A stretch of 47,216 bases of DNA, from the NCBI GenBank assembly GCA_014376765.1, contig JACMQX010000021.1, forward strand, positions 1-47,216. The letters run 5' to 3'. The translations under genes and the position numbers were made by a program. Each line of letters starts with the position of its first letter. Position 1 is the stretch's first letter. This DNA comes from Ramlibacter sp. (GTDB taxonomy: Bacteria > Pseudomonadota > Gammaproteobacteria > Burkholderiales > Burkholderiaceae_C). Positions 8,720 to 17,412 of the stretch are shown piece after piece. The notes beneath the pieces are model-generated. The model was not told the DNA's origin. It saw only the letters and a program-made list of their open reading frames with translations, and searched no databases.

Positions 8720-9577
8720 ATGAAACACGTTCACGCCAACGGCCTGGCCTTCGCTTACCTGGAACAAGGCACCGGCCCCCTGGTGCTGATGCTGCACGGC
8801 TTCCCCGACACGGCGCACACCTGGAGCCACCAGATGCCCGCAGTGGCTGCGGCTGGCTACCGGGTTGTGGCGCCCTTTCTGCGCGGCTACCACCCCACGG
8901 CGATTCCGGCCGATGGCTATTACGACAAGGCCACGCTGGCAAGCGATGTGGCCGCGCTCATTCGCGAACTGGGCAGCGGCCAGCCGGTGCACCTGGTGGG
9001 CCAGGACTGGGGCGCCATCATTTCCTATGCGGTACTGGCGGCCTTTCCGGAGCTGGTGCGGCGCGCGGTGGTCATGGCAGTGCCGCACCCGGCCGAGGTG
9101 GCCAAAAGCATGCTGCAGCCCCGGCATGTGCACCGGTCGTTTCACTGGTGGTTCTTCCAGTTACCTGAACTGCCCGAGCGCGCGCTGCTGGACAACGACG
9201 GCGCCTTCATCGACTACCTGTGGACCTACTGGACCAGCCCCGGCCATGAAGACGCGGCGCACATTGCCAGCATCAAGCAGATGCTGGCGCTGCCCGGCGT
9301 GTTGACTGCCACCTTGGGGTACTACCGCGCCATGCTGGACCCGGCCAAGGGCGACCCGGCCCTTGCCGACCTGCGCAAGCTGATGGCGCGCGACATTGCC
9401 GTTCCGACCCTCGCGCTGTGCGGTGCGGACGACATGCGCGCCGAACTCATGACCGACCAGGGCCGGTATTTTTCGGGTGAGTACCGTTATGAAACGGTGG
9501 CGGGGGCCGGGCACTTCCTTCAACGCGAAAAGCCCGCAGAGGTCACCCGGCTCGTGCTTGAGTGGTTGGGGAGATAG
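8720..9577 (+). CDS. Alpha/beta hydrolase, epoxide hydrolase/haloalkane dehalogenase-like
   Basis: 285 residues, no signal peptide, so cytoplasmic. Seen: oxyanion-region HGFPDTAHTW at about 36-45, nucleophile elbow GQDWGA with Asp as nucleophile, a Trp/Tyr/Phe-rich cap region (WWFFQLPELPE, YLWTYWTSPG), acid in CGADDMR and catalytic His in GAGHFLQREKP. An Asp rather than Ser nucleophile points to the epoxide hydrolase/dehalogenase branch; the substrate cannot be read from sequence. It begins 18 bases after hexR on the same strand and could be read through from zwf-hexR, but a metabolic link is not obvious. Confidence 0.85.
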   Translation: MKHVHANGLAFAYLEQGTGPLVLMLHGFPDTAHTWSHQMPAVAAAGYRVVAPFLRGYHPTAIPADGYYDKATLASDVAALIRELGSGQPVHLVGQDWGAIISYAVLAAFPELVRRAVVMAVPHPAEVAKSMLQPRHVHRSFHWWFFQLPELPERALLDNDGAFIDYLWTYWTSPGHEDAAHIASIKQMLALPGVLTATLGYYRAMLDPAKGDPALADLRKLMARDIAVPTLALCGADDMRAELMTDQGRYFSGEYRYETVAGAGHFLQREKPAEVTRLVLEWLGR

Positions 9578-9580
9578 CTT

Positions 9581-9607
9581 GTCATCCCGGGTCAAGCCCG
9601 GGATGAC
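9581..9607. repeat. Palindromic repeat / possible bidirectional terminator
   Basis: An 11-base perfect inverted repeat, GTCATCCCGGG (9581-9591) and CCCGGGATGAC (9597-9607), with a 5-base loop, between the convergent hydrolase and dppF genes. It is followed on the plus strand by GGGTTTTT. This type of GTCATCCCGG palindrome is a familiar dispersed repeat in many proteobacteria (its translation gives VIPGLTRD), and its location here suits transcription termination. Confidence 0.7.
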
Positions 9608-9668
9608 GGGTTTTTGGGGCGATGGCAATTGAAGCAAGTGCCAATCGTCCTGGATCCTGCGCCCCGTC

Positions 9669-10661
9669 TTAAATCCGGCCCTCTTGCACCCCGTGGCAAG
9701 CCACCTTGATGCCCTGAATCTCAAGCAGCGAGGGCCGCTCGGTTTTGCAGCGCTCGTTGGCATGCGGGCAGCGCGGGTGAAAGGTGCAGCCCGGCGGTGG
9801 ATTCAGCGGATTGGGCACCTCACCACTCACCGGTGTGCGCGAGCGCCCGGTGTCATGCATCTTCGGAATCGCGTCCAGCAGCATGCGCGTGTACGGATGG
9901 CGCGGGTTGGCAAACAGGTCATGCTTGTTGGCCAGCTCCACCAGGCGGCCCAGGTACATCACGCCCACGTCATCGCTCACATGCCGCACAACAGCCAGGT
10001 TGTGCGAGATGAACAGGTAGGTCAGCCCCCGCTCGCGCTGCAGGTCCTTCATGATATTGAGCACCTGCGCCTGCACGCTCACGTCCAGCGCCGAGGTGGG
10101 CTCATCGCACACCAGGAATTCCGGCTCGGTCGCCAGGGCCCGCGCAATCGAGATGCGCTGGCGCTGCCCGCCCGAGAACTGGTGCGGGTACTTGACCATG
10201 TCCAGCGGGCTCAGGCCCACCGACTTCAGCAGCTCGCCCACCCGCGCCTTGAGGGCTGCCGGGTCGGTGATGATGCCGTGTTCCTTGAGCGGCTCGCCCA
10301 CAATGTTTTCCACGATCCAGCGCGGGTTGAGGCTCGCATACGGGTCCTGGAAGATCATCTGGATGCGCTTTCGCAAAGCGCGCCCGCCGGGGGTCTTGAA
10401 GGTCTTGTGCGCGTCCTGCCCGTCAAAGCTGAGGTTGCCACGTGAAGGCTCATACAGGCCCACCAGCAGGCGCGCCACCGTGCTCTTGCCGCAGCCCGAC
10501 TCACCCACCAGCGCCAGCGTCTTGCCTTTTTCAATCTCGAAGCTCACGCCGTCCACCGCCTTGAGCGTGACGCGCGGTTTGCCCTCAATGACGCGGTTCA
10601 GCCAGGGCGGCGAAACATCAAATGATTTGGCCAGGTCATGGGCCTTGACCAGCGCCGTCAT
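9669..10661 (-). CDS. dppF: Dipeptide/oligopeptide ABC transporter ATPase, DppF/OppF type
   Basis: 330-residue ATPase. Walker A is GESGCGKS, the signature is FSGGQRQR, Walker B is FLVCDEPTSALD. The C-terminal oligopeptide/dipeptide extension contains a Cys-rich segment PGCTFHPRCPHANERCKTE, typical for this family, where such cysteines bind an Fe-S cluster in some members. The start overlaps the dppD stop by four bases (ATGA). Last gene of the six-gene leftward operon starting with dppB. Pairs with DppD as heterodimeric motor for the permeases encoded upstream. Confidence 0.9.
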   Translation of the reverse strand: MTALVKAHDLAKSFDVSPPWLNRVIEGKPRVTLKAVDGVSFEIEKGKTLALVGESGCGKSTVARLLVGLYEPSRGNLSFDGQDAHKTFKTPGGRALRKRIQMIFQDPYASLNPRWIVENIVGEPLKEHGIITDPAALKARVGELLKSVGLSPLDMVKYPHQFSGGQRQRISIARALATEPEFLVCDEPTSALDVSVQAQVLNIMKDLQRERGLTYLFISHNLAVVRHVSDDVGVMYLGRLVELANKHDLFANPRHPYTRMLLDAIPKMHDTGRSRTPVSGEVPNPLNPPPGCTFHPRCPHANERCKTERPSLLEIQGIKVACHGVQEGRI

Positions 10662-11626
10662 ACCCTCGCCTCCGCATGCAGCCAGCAGGCAGCCAGCGTG
10701 GCGCCCGCGTCCATCAGGTCGGGCCGCTCGACTTTGCAGCGGTCAAAAACGCGCGGGCAGCGCGGGTTGAAGGCGCAGCCCTTGGGGATGGCGTTGAGCC
10801 GCGGCATCGCACCGTCAATCTGGTTGAGCCGCTCGCGGTCCTGGGTGATGTCGGGGATGGCCGCCATGAGGCCACCCGTGTAGGGATGGGCCGGCTTGTT
10901 GATGACGTTGTGCACCGGGCCGATCTCTGCGACGCGCCCGGCATACAGCACGGCGACGCGGTCGCAGGTTTCTGCGATCACGCCCATGTCGTGCGTGATC
11001 AGCATGACGGCAGCGCCCCGCTCCTTGCACACGCGCTTGAGCAGCTGGATGATCTGCGCCTGGATCGACACGTCCAGCGCAGTGGTGGGCTCGTCGGCCA
11101 CGATCAGTTTGGGCTCGGCGGCCAGGGCCAGGGCAATTACCACCCGCTGGCGCATGCCGCCGGAGAACTGGTGCGGGTAATGCTCGATGCGCTCGGCTGC
11201 CGCCGGGATGCCCGTGTCTTCCAGCAAGCTGATGGCACGCTTGCGCGCCTCGGCCGCCGTCACGGGCAGGTGCGTCTGGATCGTTTCCATCAGCTGGCGG
11301 CCCACGCTGTACAGCGGGTTGAGCGAGGTGAGCGGGTCCTGGAAGATGGCGCCGATGCGCCGGCCACGGATGCGCCGCATCTGCTCATAGCCGAGGTTGT
11401 CGATGCGCTCACCCTCAAGCAGGATGTGCCCGCCGGCAATCCGGCCCGGTGGCTCCAGCAGGCCGATGATGGCCGCGCCGGTGAGGGACTTGCCGGCGCC
11501 GGACTCACCGACTACGCCCAGAATTTCACCCGGCGCGATCGCAAAAGAAATGTCGTCCAGCGCGCGCAGCGTGCCGCGGCGGCTGGGGAATTCGACGATG
11601 AGGTTTTTGACTTCCAGGAGGCTCAT
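10658..11626 (-). CDS. dppD: Dipeptide/oligopeptide ABC transporter ATPase, DppD/OppD type
   Basis: 322-residue ATPase. Walker A is GESGAGKS, the signature is FSGGMRQR, Walker B is [12 protein letters not shown], and the C-terminal Cys motif is [18 protein letters not shown]. It starts 9 bases after the dppC stop and overlaps dppF by four bases. Together with DppF it forms the cytoplasmic motor. The substrate is set by the binding protein, not by this subunit. Confidence 0.9.
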   Translation of the reverse strand: MSLLEVKNLIVEFPSRRGTLRALDDISFAIAPGEILGVVGESGAGKSLTGAAIIGLLEPPGRIAGGHILLEGERIDNLGYEQMRRIRGRRIGAIFQDPLTSLNPLYSVGRQLMETIQTHLPVTAAEARKRAISLLEDTGIPAAAERIEHYPHQFSGGMRQRVVIALALAAEPKLIVADEPTTALDVSIQAQIIQLLKRVCKERGAAVMLITHDMGVIAETCDRVAVLYAGRVAEIGPVHNVINKPAHPYTGGLMAAIPDITQDRERLNQIDGAMPRLNAIPKGCAFNPRCPRVFDRCKVERPDLMDAGATLAACWLHAEARV

Positions 11627-11635
11627 GAAAAGTGT

Positions 11636-12547
11636 TTACCTCAGGCGCGGATTGATTGCATCACGCAGCCAGTCGCCCAGCAGGTTCACGCTGAGGGCAA
11701 TGGCCACCAGCATCGAGCCGGGAAACACGGTGATCCACCAGTTGCCGGAAAAAAGAAACTTGTTACCGACCTGAATCAGCGTCCCCAGGGACGGAGAGTT
11801 GGCCGGCGCGCCAACACCCAGAAAAGACAGCGTCGCCTCGGTGATGATGGCAGTCGCCACCTGGATGGTGGCCAGCACCATCACGGGCCCGAGGATGTTG
11901 GGCAGCACATGCCCGGTCATGATGCGAAGGGGTTTGACGCCAATCACGCGCGCGGCCAGCACATATTCCTTGTTGCGCTCCACCAGGGTGGAGCCGCGCA
12001 CCGTGCGCGCGTACTGAACCCAGCCGGTCAGCGAAATGGCAATGATCAGCACGACAAAGGCCAGTGAATCGTTCGCATTAGGAAACAGCGCCCGCCCGAC
12101 ACCTGCGATCAGCAGGGCAACCAGGATCGCCGGGAACGACAGCATCACGTCGCAGATGCGCATGATGACGGCGTCAGTCCTGCCGCCCACAAAGCCGGCC
12201 AGCAGACCCAGCGTCACACCCAGCATGACAGAGAGCATGACCGAGGCCATACCCACCAGCAGCGAGATGCGCCCGCCGAACATGAGCGCTGACAGGATGT
12301 CGCGCCCCTGGTCGTCGGTACCCAGCATGTACTTGGTGCTGCCGCCCTGGATCCAGGCGGGCGGCAGCATGGCGTCGCCCAGCTCCAGCGTGGCCAGGTC
12401 GAACGGGTTGTGCGGCGCCACCAGGTTGGCGAAGATGGCGCAGAACACGCAGATGAAGGCGACAAAGCCCGCCACCATGGCAACGGGCGATGTCCTGAAG
12501 CTGTGCCCGACGTCGCTATCCCACGCCCGGTGAAACCATCCTGTCAT
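11636..12547 (-). CDS. dppC: Dipeptide-type ABC transporter permease, DppC type
   Basis: 303 residues from the ATG at 12547 (MTGWFHRAW). This start, 11 bases after the dppA stop, is preferred because upstream in-frame codons would run back into the dppA coding end. The short cytoplasmic N-terminus is followed by a hydrophobic segment (VAMVAGFVAFICVFCAIFA), a periplasmic stretch with GTDDQGRDILSALMFGGRIS, typical of DppC/OppC, and then about five membrane segments. The EAA-loop region is YVLAARVIGVKPLRIMTGH. Partner of DppB, encoded at the head of the operon. Confidence 0.9.
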   Translation of the reverse strand: MTGWFHRAWDSDVGHSFRTSPVAMVAGFVAFICVFCAIFANLVAPHNPFDLATLELGDAMLPPAWIQGGSTKYMLGTDDQGRDILSALMFGGRISLLVGMASVMLSVMLGVTLGLLAGFVGGRTDAVIMRICDVMLSFPAILVALLIAGVGRALFPNANDSLAFVVLIIAISLTGWVQYARTVRGSTLVERNKEYVLAARVIGVKPLRIMTGHVLPNILGPVMVLATIQVATAIITEATLSFLGVGAPANSPSLGTLIQVGNKFLFSGNWWITVFPGSMLVAIALSVNLLGDWLRDAINPRLR

Positions 12548-12558
12548 TGATTGCTGGC

Positions 12559-14139
12559 TCACTTGACGGTGATGTACTTCCACATCATGCCGTTGTCCGG
12601 CCACTGCACGAGCTCGATGTTCTTCTTCGCGCCCCAGTTCAAGGCCTGCTGATGCAGCGGAATGTGGCCGATGTCGTCCTGGTGAATCTTGATGGCCTCA
12701 TGGATCATCTCGGTGCGCTTCTTGGCATCGGTTTCCGAGGCAACTTTGTCAGTCAGCTCGTCAATCTGCTTGTTGCTGTACGCGCCCAGGTTGAATTGGC
12801 CACGGCCGCCTTCGCCGGGGGTAGAGAAGATGGGGTAGAGCACGTTGTGCGCGTCCACAGTGCTGGCTGTCCAGCCAAGCATGTAGAAGCTGGTGTCGCG
12901 GCGCAGGATCTTGGGGAAGTAGGTGCCCTTGGTCTCGACTTCCAGCTTGATCTTCACGCCCACACGAGCCAGGTTGGCGGCAACCGCCTGGCAAATCGCG
13001 CCGTCGTTGACGTAGCGGTCATTGGGGCAGTTCATCGAAACTTCAAAGCCGTTGGGGTAGCCGGCGTCTGCCAGCAGCTTCTTGGATGCTTCGACGTCGT
13101 AGGGCAGGCGCTTGTTCAGGTCCGGTGCGAAACCATTGACCTGTGGCGGAAACATCTGGGCGATGGGCGTTGAGGCGCCGCGCATCACAGTGCGCTTGAT
13201 GCCTTCCACGTCGATGGCCTGGTAGAAAGCCTGGCGAACGCGCTTGTCCTTGAAGGGATTCTTGCCCTTGACGTTGGAGAACAGCAATTCGTCGCGCTTT
13301 TGGTCCATGCCAAGGAAAATCACGCGCAGCTCGGGGCCCTGCATGATCTTGAGCTTGCTGTCGCCCTTCAGGCGCTCGACGTCCTGCACCGGCACCGGCT
13401 CCATCACGTCGATCTCACCGGAGATGAGTGCTGAGACGCGCGTTGCGTCGTTGCCGATCACGTTGAAGATGACTTCATCCACGTTGCCTTCAATCTTGCC
13501 CCAGTAGTTGCCGTTGCGCACAAAGGTCGTGCGGACGTTGGGCTGGCGCTCGCGGACCCGATACGGGCCCGTGCCATTGGCCCGGAACGACGCGGCGTTC
13601 TCGATGCCCTTGCGGCGGTCCACCGGCTTGGTCGCCTGATTGGTCTCGCACCACTTCTTGCTCATCATGTTCCAGTGCACGAACAGCTCGGGCAGGATGG
13701 GAAATGGCGCGTTGGTGACGATGTCGACCGCATGGTCGTTGATCTTCTTGACTTCCTTGACCTGGCCCACATAGCTCTTCATGTCGGAGCCATCGCTCTT
13801 GGCGCGCTCGTAGCTGAAGATCACGTCGTCAGCAGTGAACGGGGTGCCGTCATGAAACTGCACGCCCTTGCGCAATTCGAAGCGCCAGACCGTGGGGGAG
13901 GTCTGCTTCCAGCTCGTGGCCAGCGCGGGTGACAGCTTGTAGTTGCGGTCGCGCATGACCAGGGGTTCATACACGTTTTCATTGACGCTGATCTGCAGCG
14001 ACTCATTGAGCGAGTGAGGGTCCATCGACAGGGCATCGCCCTGGTTGCCAATTTTCAGGGTGACGGCACCTGCAACAAGGCTGGTGCCTGCAAGCATGCA
14101 GCCCATGGCGCCGGCAAGCAGGTTCAGTTTGAATTTCAT
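12559..14139 (-). CDS. dppA: Periplasmic peptide-type substrate-binding protein (SBP_bac_5)
   Basis: 526 residues with a signal peptide ending near residue 25 (AGTSLVAGA-VTLKIG). A good Shine-Dalgarno AGAGGAG sits 8 bases before the ATG. Family features: an early LSMDPHSLNESLQI segment, RKGVQFHDGTPFTADDVIFSYER near 90-112, GTGPYRV, and KDKRVRQAFYQAIDVEGI. Cluster-5 binding proteins bind dipeptides, oligopeptides, nickel, opines or acylated amino acids; sequence alone does not settle the ligand. The M20 amidohydrolase gene directly upstream suggests a peptide or N-acyl-amino-acid ligand. Confidence 0.88.
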   Translation of the reverse strand: MKFKLNLLAGAMGCMLAGTSLVAGAVTLKIGNQGDALSMDPHSLNESLQISVNENVYEPLVMRDRNYKLSPALATSWKQTSPTVWRFELRKGVQFHDGTPFTADDVIFSYERAKSDGSDMKSYVGQVKEVKKINDHAVDIVTNAPFPILPELFVHWNMMSKKWCETNQATKPVDRRKGIENAASFRANGTGPYRVRERQPNVRTTFVRNGNYWGKIEGNVDEVIFNVIGNDATRVSALISGEIDVMEPVPVQDVERLKGDSKLKIMQGPELRVIFLGMDQKRDELLFSNVKGKNPFKDKRVRQAFYQAIDVEGIKRTVMRGASTPIAQMFPPQVNGFAPDLNKRLPYDVEASKKLLADAGYPNGFEVSMNCPNDRYVNDGAICQAVAANLARVGVKIKLEVETKGTYFPKILRRDTSFYMLGWTASTVDAHNVLYPIFSTPGEGGRGQFNLGAYSNKQIDELTDKVASETDAKKRTEMIHEAIKIHQDDIGHIPLHQQALNWGAKKNIELVQWPDNGMMWKYITVK

Positions 14140-14175
14140 CTGGAACTCCTCTAAAGAAATGTTAAAAAAAGCAGC

Positions 14176-15390
14176 TCAATCGGCAGTCAGGGGCATCCAT
14201 TGCTCGGCCAGGCTTGCATGCAGCGCAGAACCCAGTGGCAGGATGTCGTCGTTGAAATCGTAACGGCTGTTGTGCAGGAAACAGCTGCCTTCGCCGCCTT
14301 GGCCGATGCGCATGTACGCGCCGGGCTTGGACTGCAGCATGAAAGAAAAGTCTTCTGCGCCCATGCTTGGCTCCATGTCGCGCACAAGGTGTTCGGCGCC
14401 TACCAGGGCCTGGGCGACATCACCAGCGAACTGCGCCTCGTCCGGGGTGTTGATCGTTGCGGGATAGACCCGTTCATAGTGGACGCTGGCGGTGGCGCCC
14501 ATGCCCAGCGCAATGGCGCTGCACAGCTCGCTCAGCCGCCGCTCTATGTTCGCCTGTACGTCGGCATTGAAAGTGCGGATCGTGCCCACGATGGTGGCCT
14601 TGCCGGGAATCACGCTCATGGCGTGCAGATCGCCCGCCTGTATCGCGCACAGGCTGACCACAGCGCTGTCGATCGGCCGCACGTTGCGTGACACGATGCT
14701 CTGCACCGCGGTGATGATGTGTGCCGCCACCAGCACGGGGTCGATCGCAAGGTAGGCATGCGCGCCATGGCCGCCGCGCCCGGTGACTTCAATCGTCACC
14801 CGGTCTGCCGCCGCCATCATCGGGCCGGCGTTGATCCCTACCGTGCCCGGCTTCATGGCCGGCCAGTTGTGCATGCCGTACACCGCGTCCACCGGAAAGC
14901 GCTGGAACAGGCCGTCTTCGATCATGGCCTTGGCGCCGGCAAAGCCCTCTTCGCCGGGTTGGAAGATCAGCACGGCCGTGCCGTCGAAGTTGCGGGTTTC
15001 TGCAAGGTAGCGGGCCGCGCCGACCAGCATGGTGGTGTGGCCGTCGTGGCCACAGCCGTGCATCATGCCGGGGGTGGAAGACTTCCAGGCGAAGTCGTTG
15101 TGCTCGGTCATGGTCAAGGCATCCATGTCGGCACGCAGGCCGATCATCTTGCCGCTGGTGCTGCGCTTGCCGCGGATCACACCCACCACGCCGGTTTTGC
15201 CGATGCCGGTGTGAATTTCATCCACGCCGCATAGCTTGAGTGCCTCGCGCACGCGGCCGGAGGTGTAGACCTCTTCAAACCCCAGCTCCGGGTGGGCGTG
15301 CAAGTCGCGCCGCAAAGCGGTGAGCTCGGGATGAAATCTCGCAATGTGCGCGAACGCACGGCCATTGGCCTTCAGGCGCGGTGCCAGCAT
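14176..15390 (-). CDS. M20 family amidohydrolase (hippurate hydrolase / N-acyl amino acid hydrolase-like)
   Basis: 404 residues, no signal peptide, presumed cytoplasmic metal-dependent amidohydrolase. Seen: LRRDLHAHPELGFEE, LRADMDAL, metal/catalytic HGCGHDGH (111-118), QPGEEG with E147/E148, dimerisation-domain segment GRGGHGAHAYLAIDP, MGAEDFSFM, and the C-terminal LHNSRYDFND. These define the M20D hippuricase/carboxypeptidase subgroup. Its ATG overlaps the dppB stop (TGATG), so it is translationally coupled inside the transporter operon. Likely role: cleaving imported acyl-amino acids or dipeptides; the exact substrate is not determinable here. Confidence 0.88.
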   Translation of the reverse strand: MLAPRLKANGRAFAHIARFHPELTALRRDLHAHPELGFEEVYTSGRVREALKLCGVDEIHTGIGKTGVVGVIRGKRSTSGKMIGLRADMDALTMTEHNDFAWKSSTPGMMHGCGHDGHTTMLVGAARYLAETRNFDGTAVLIFQPGEEGFAGAKAMIEDGLFQRFPVDAVYGMHNWPAMKPGTVGINAGPMMAAADRVTIEVTGRGGHGAHAYLAIDPVLVAAHIITAVQSIVSRNVRPIDSAVVSLCAIQAGDLHAMSVIPGKATIVGTIRTFNADVQANIERRLSELCSAIALGMGATASVHYERVYPATINTPDEAQFAGDVAQALVGAEHLVRDMEPSMGAEDFSFMLQSKPGAYMRIGQGGEGSCFLHNSRYDFNDDILPLGSALHASLAEQWMPLTAD

Positions 15391-16370
15391 CAGTGTCCTC
15401 CTGCGCTGCTGACGCGCAGCCGCGGGTCGACGACAAAGTACAGCAGGTCGACAACCAGGTTAATCACCACAAAAATCAGCGCGATGAGGCAGAGATAAGC
15501 CGCCATCACCGGTACGTCGGCAAAGGTCACTGCCTGGATGAACAACAGGCCCATGCCAGGCCATTGAAAAACGGTTTCGGTGATGATGGAAAAAGCGATG
15601 AGCGTGCCCAGCTGCAAGCCGATGATCGTGATCACCGGTACCAGCGTGTTTTTCAGCGCATGGCCAAAGTTGACGGCGCGGTCGGTCAGGCCCCGGGCCC
15701 GTGCGAACTTGATGTAGTCGGTTCGCAGCACCTCCAGCATTTCAGCGCGCACCAGTCGCATGATGAGTGTCAGCTGGAAAATTGCGAGCGTGATGGCCGG
15801 CAAGACAATATGGTGCCAGCCGTCGCGCGTGAGCAGGCCGCTGCTCCACCAGCCCAGCTTCACCACATCGCCCCGCCCAAAACTGGGCGACCAGCCCAGG
15901 ATCACCGCGAACACGAGGATCAGCAGGATACCGATCAGGAAAGGTGGCAGGGACACGCCCAGCAACGAGATCGTCATGAAGACCTGGCTCGTGAAACTGC
16001 CGCGCCGCAACGCAGCAAATACACCCATGGGAATGCCAATACCGACAGCGAGCATACCTGCGACGGCAGCCAGTTCCAGCGTGGCGGGAAAGCGCTCGCC
16101 GATCAGGCGCGACACCTTGGCACCCTGGCGCAAGCTCAGGCCAAATTCACCTTGGGCCGCATTGACCAGGAAGTGCCAGAACTGCACAAAGAAGGGTTGG
16201 TCCAGGCCCAGATCCGTGCGCAGTTGCGCAATCTGGTCAGGCTTGGCGTCCTGCCCCAGCAGAAAGACAACCGGGTCGCCCACGTACTGGAACAGCATGA
16301 ATGCGATGAACGCCACCGCGATCATGACAATCACGGCCTGTATCAGTCGGCGCAGAATAAAAGCAAACAT
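15390..16370 (-). CDS. dppB: Dipeptide-type ABC transporter permease, DppB type
   Basis: 326 residues beginning MFAFILRRLIQAVIVMIAVAF, the standard DppB start with a first membrane helix, then a long periplasmic segment and about five more membrane segments. The EAA-like coupling loop includes DYIKFARARGLTDRAVNFGHALKN. First gene of the leftward operon dppB-M20-dppA-dppC-dppD-dppF. The 147 bases upstream, to the DUF3047 gene, should contain the operon promoter; no convincing boxes were picked out by eye. Confidence 0.9.
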   Translation of the reverse strand: MFAFILRRLIQAVIVMIAVAFIAFMLFQYVGDPVVFLLGQDAKPDQIAQLRTDLGLDQPFFVQFWHFLVNAAQGEFGLSLRQGAKVSRLIGERFPATLELAAVAGMLAVGIGIPMGVFAALRRGSFTSQVFMTISLLGVSLPPFLIGILLILVFAVILGWSPSFGRGDVVKLGWWSSGLLTRDGWHHIVLPAITLAIFQLTLIMRLVRAEMLEVLRTDYIKFARARGLTDRAVNFGHALKNTLVPVITIIGLQLGTLIAFSIITETVFQWPGMGLLFIQAVTFADVPVMAAYLCLIALIFVVINLVVDLLYFVVDPRLRVSSAGGH

Positions 16371-16517
16371 CTAAGTGGGCAACAACATCAAAAGACCTGT
16401 TTCATCGTAGCAGAGCAAGCACCGTGCCGACACACGGGTTTGCGTGTAGGAAACAGTCTGGAGTACGTGAAATTGCAGTGATGTCGCCTGCGGACCAAGG
16501 CGCTTTGAGTTGAGGCC

Positions 16518-17282
16518 TCAACGGCTCGAGGCGGATGACCTGGTCAGCCTGACTGGCCCATACCACGCTCGTGCTGTGGAGTGCGTATTGTCACTGTCCG
16601 TCATGATGCCGATGGCAACAAGCGCACCGGGTGGCTCTCCAAACGCGCGCTCGTAGTCTTTGCGAATATTGCGTTCGTAGTCGAGCCACTGGTTCAACTG
16701 CCGGGGCCCTGATTGCACCACCAGTTTGCGGATGCGGTCGGAACGGGGGTTGATGATCACGCTGTCTGGTTCGCGGTTGTTGCACCAGACGTACATCAAG
16801 GTCGCATAGGGCATCTTTTCGCCGGTAAGCGCAAGCGAAAGCTCCGACAGCATTGCGTTTTTGGGCGAAAACCTTGAGCGGTCTCCCTCAAAAGCCAGGA
16901 CGATCCGCACGGGCGAATCATCAGACTCACGCAATGCCATATCAGCGCCAGCGATGAGCTCGGGGACCTTCCAGGAAAAGCGGACGCTGTCCAGCTCGGC
17001 AGGCTCAATACGGACTACGTCGCGCAGCATGCTGGCGGACGATACCGCCATCACGGCCATGGCGTCACGGCCGTCCATGCGGGTGTAGGTGAAGGTAGAT
17101 GCAACTTTACCTGGGAGCTTGAAGTGCTGCCACGCTGAGGTTTCGGAGGTGTGGGAGGAGCGGGTAGCCCATGGGGTCAGCCTGAGGGCGGCATCGTCCC
17201 CGGAGTGGGCACCCGTTGTTGAGCAAGCGACGATCTGCGCAAGCGCGGGAAGCATCAGCAAAAAAGCAAACAGGCGTTTCAT
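16518..17282 (-). CDS. DUF3047 family lipoprotein
   Basis: 254 residues from the ATG at 17282, chosen because it creates a lipoprotein signal peptide with lipobox IVAC (Cys20) and is preceded by GAGAG. The mature protein has features I associate with DUF3047: WQHFKLPGKVASTFTY near the start, FSWKVPELIAGAD, YATLMYVWCNN, and the C-terminal VAIGIMTDSDNTHSTARAWYG. The fold and role are unknown; the family is widespread as secreted or outer-membrane-anchored proteins in proteobacteria. It lies downstream of the porin gene but is separated from it by a strong terminator, so it probably has its own promoter. A palindrome, GTTGAGGCCTCAAC, overlaps its stop codon. Confidence 0.7.
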   Translation of the reverse strand: MKRLFAFLLMLPALAQIVACSTTGAHSGDDAALRLTPWATRSSHTSETSAWQHFKLPGKVASTFTYTRMDGRDAMAVMAVSSASMLRDVVRIEPAELDSVRFSWKVPELIAGADMALRESDDSPVRIVLAFEGDRSRFSPKNAMLSELSLALTGEKMPYATLMYVWCNNREPDSVIINPRSDRIRKLVVQSGPRQLNQWLDYERNIRKDYERAFGEPPGALVAIGIMTDSDNTHSTARAWYGPVRLTRSSASSR

Positions 17283-17343
17283 ACAGCTCTCAACGACCAG
17301 CACCTGGCTTGCACCGGTGCTTTTTTGGAATGACATTCTCAAC

Positions 17344-17376
17344 GAAAAAGCCGCCTGATCTTGCGACCAGGCGGCT
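17344..17376 (-). terminator. Rho-independent terminator of the porin gene
   Basis: On the minus strand a 9-base perfect stem (AGCCGCCTG at 17349-17357 pairing with CAGGCGGCT at 17368-17376 in plus-strand terms), with a 10-base loop, is followed by a T-tract (plus-strand A-run 17345-17349). It lies 37 bases beyond the porin stop codon. Confidence 0.9.
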
Positions 17377-17412
17377 ATGTCTGACTCAATACTGGCTTAC
17401 GCCAGCATCAAA

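Noticed and set aside
16509..16522. Palindrome GTTGAGGCCTCAAC over the stop codon of the DUF3047 gene
   Set aside because: It has no loop and no T-tract, so it is a poor terminator. A single 14-base palindrome in this much sequence can occur by chance.
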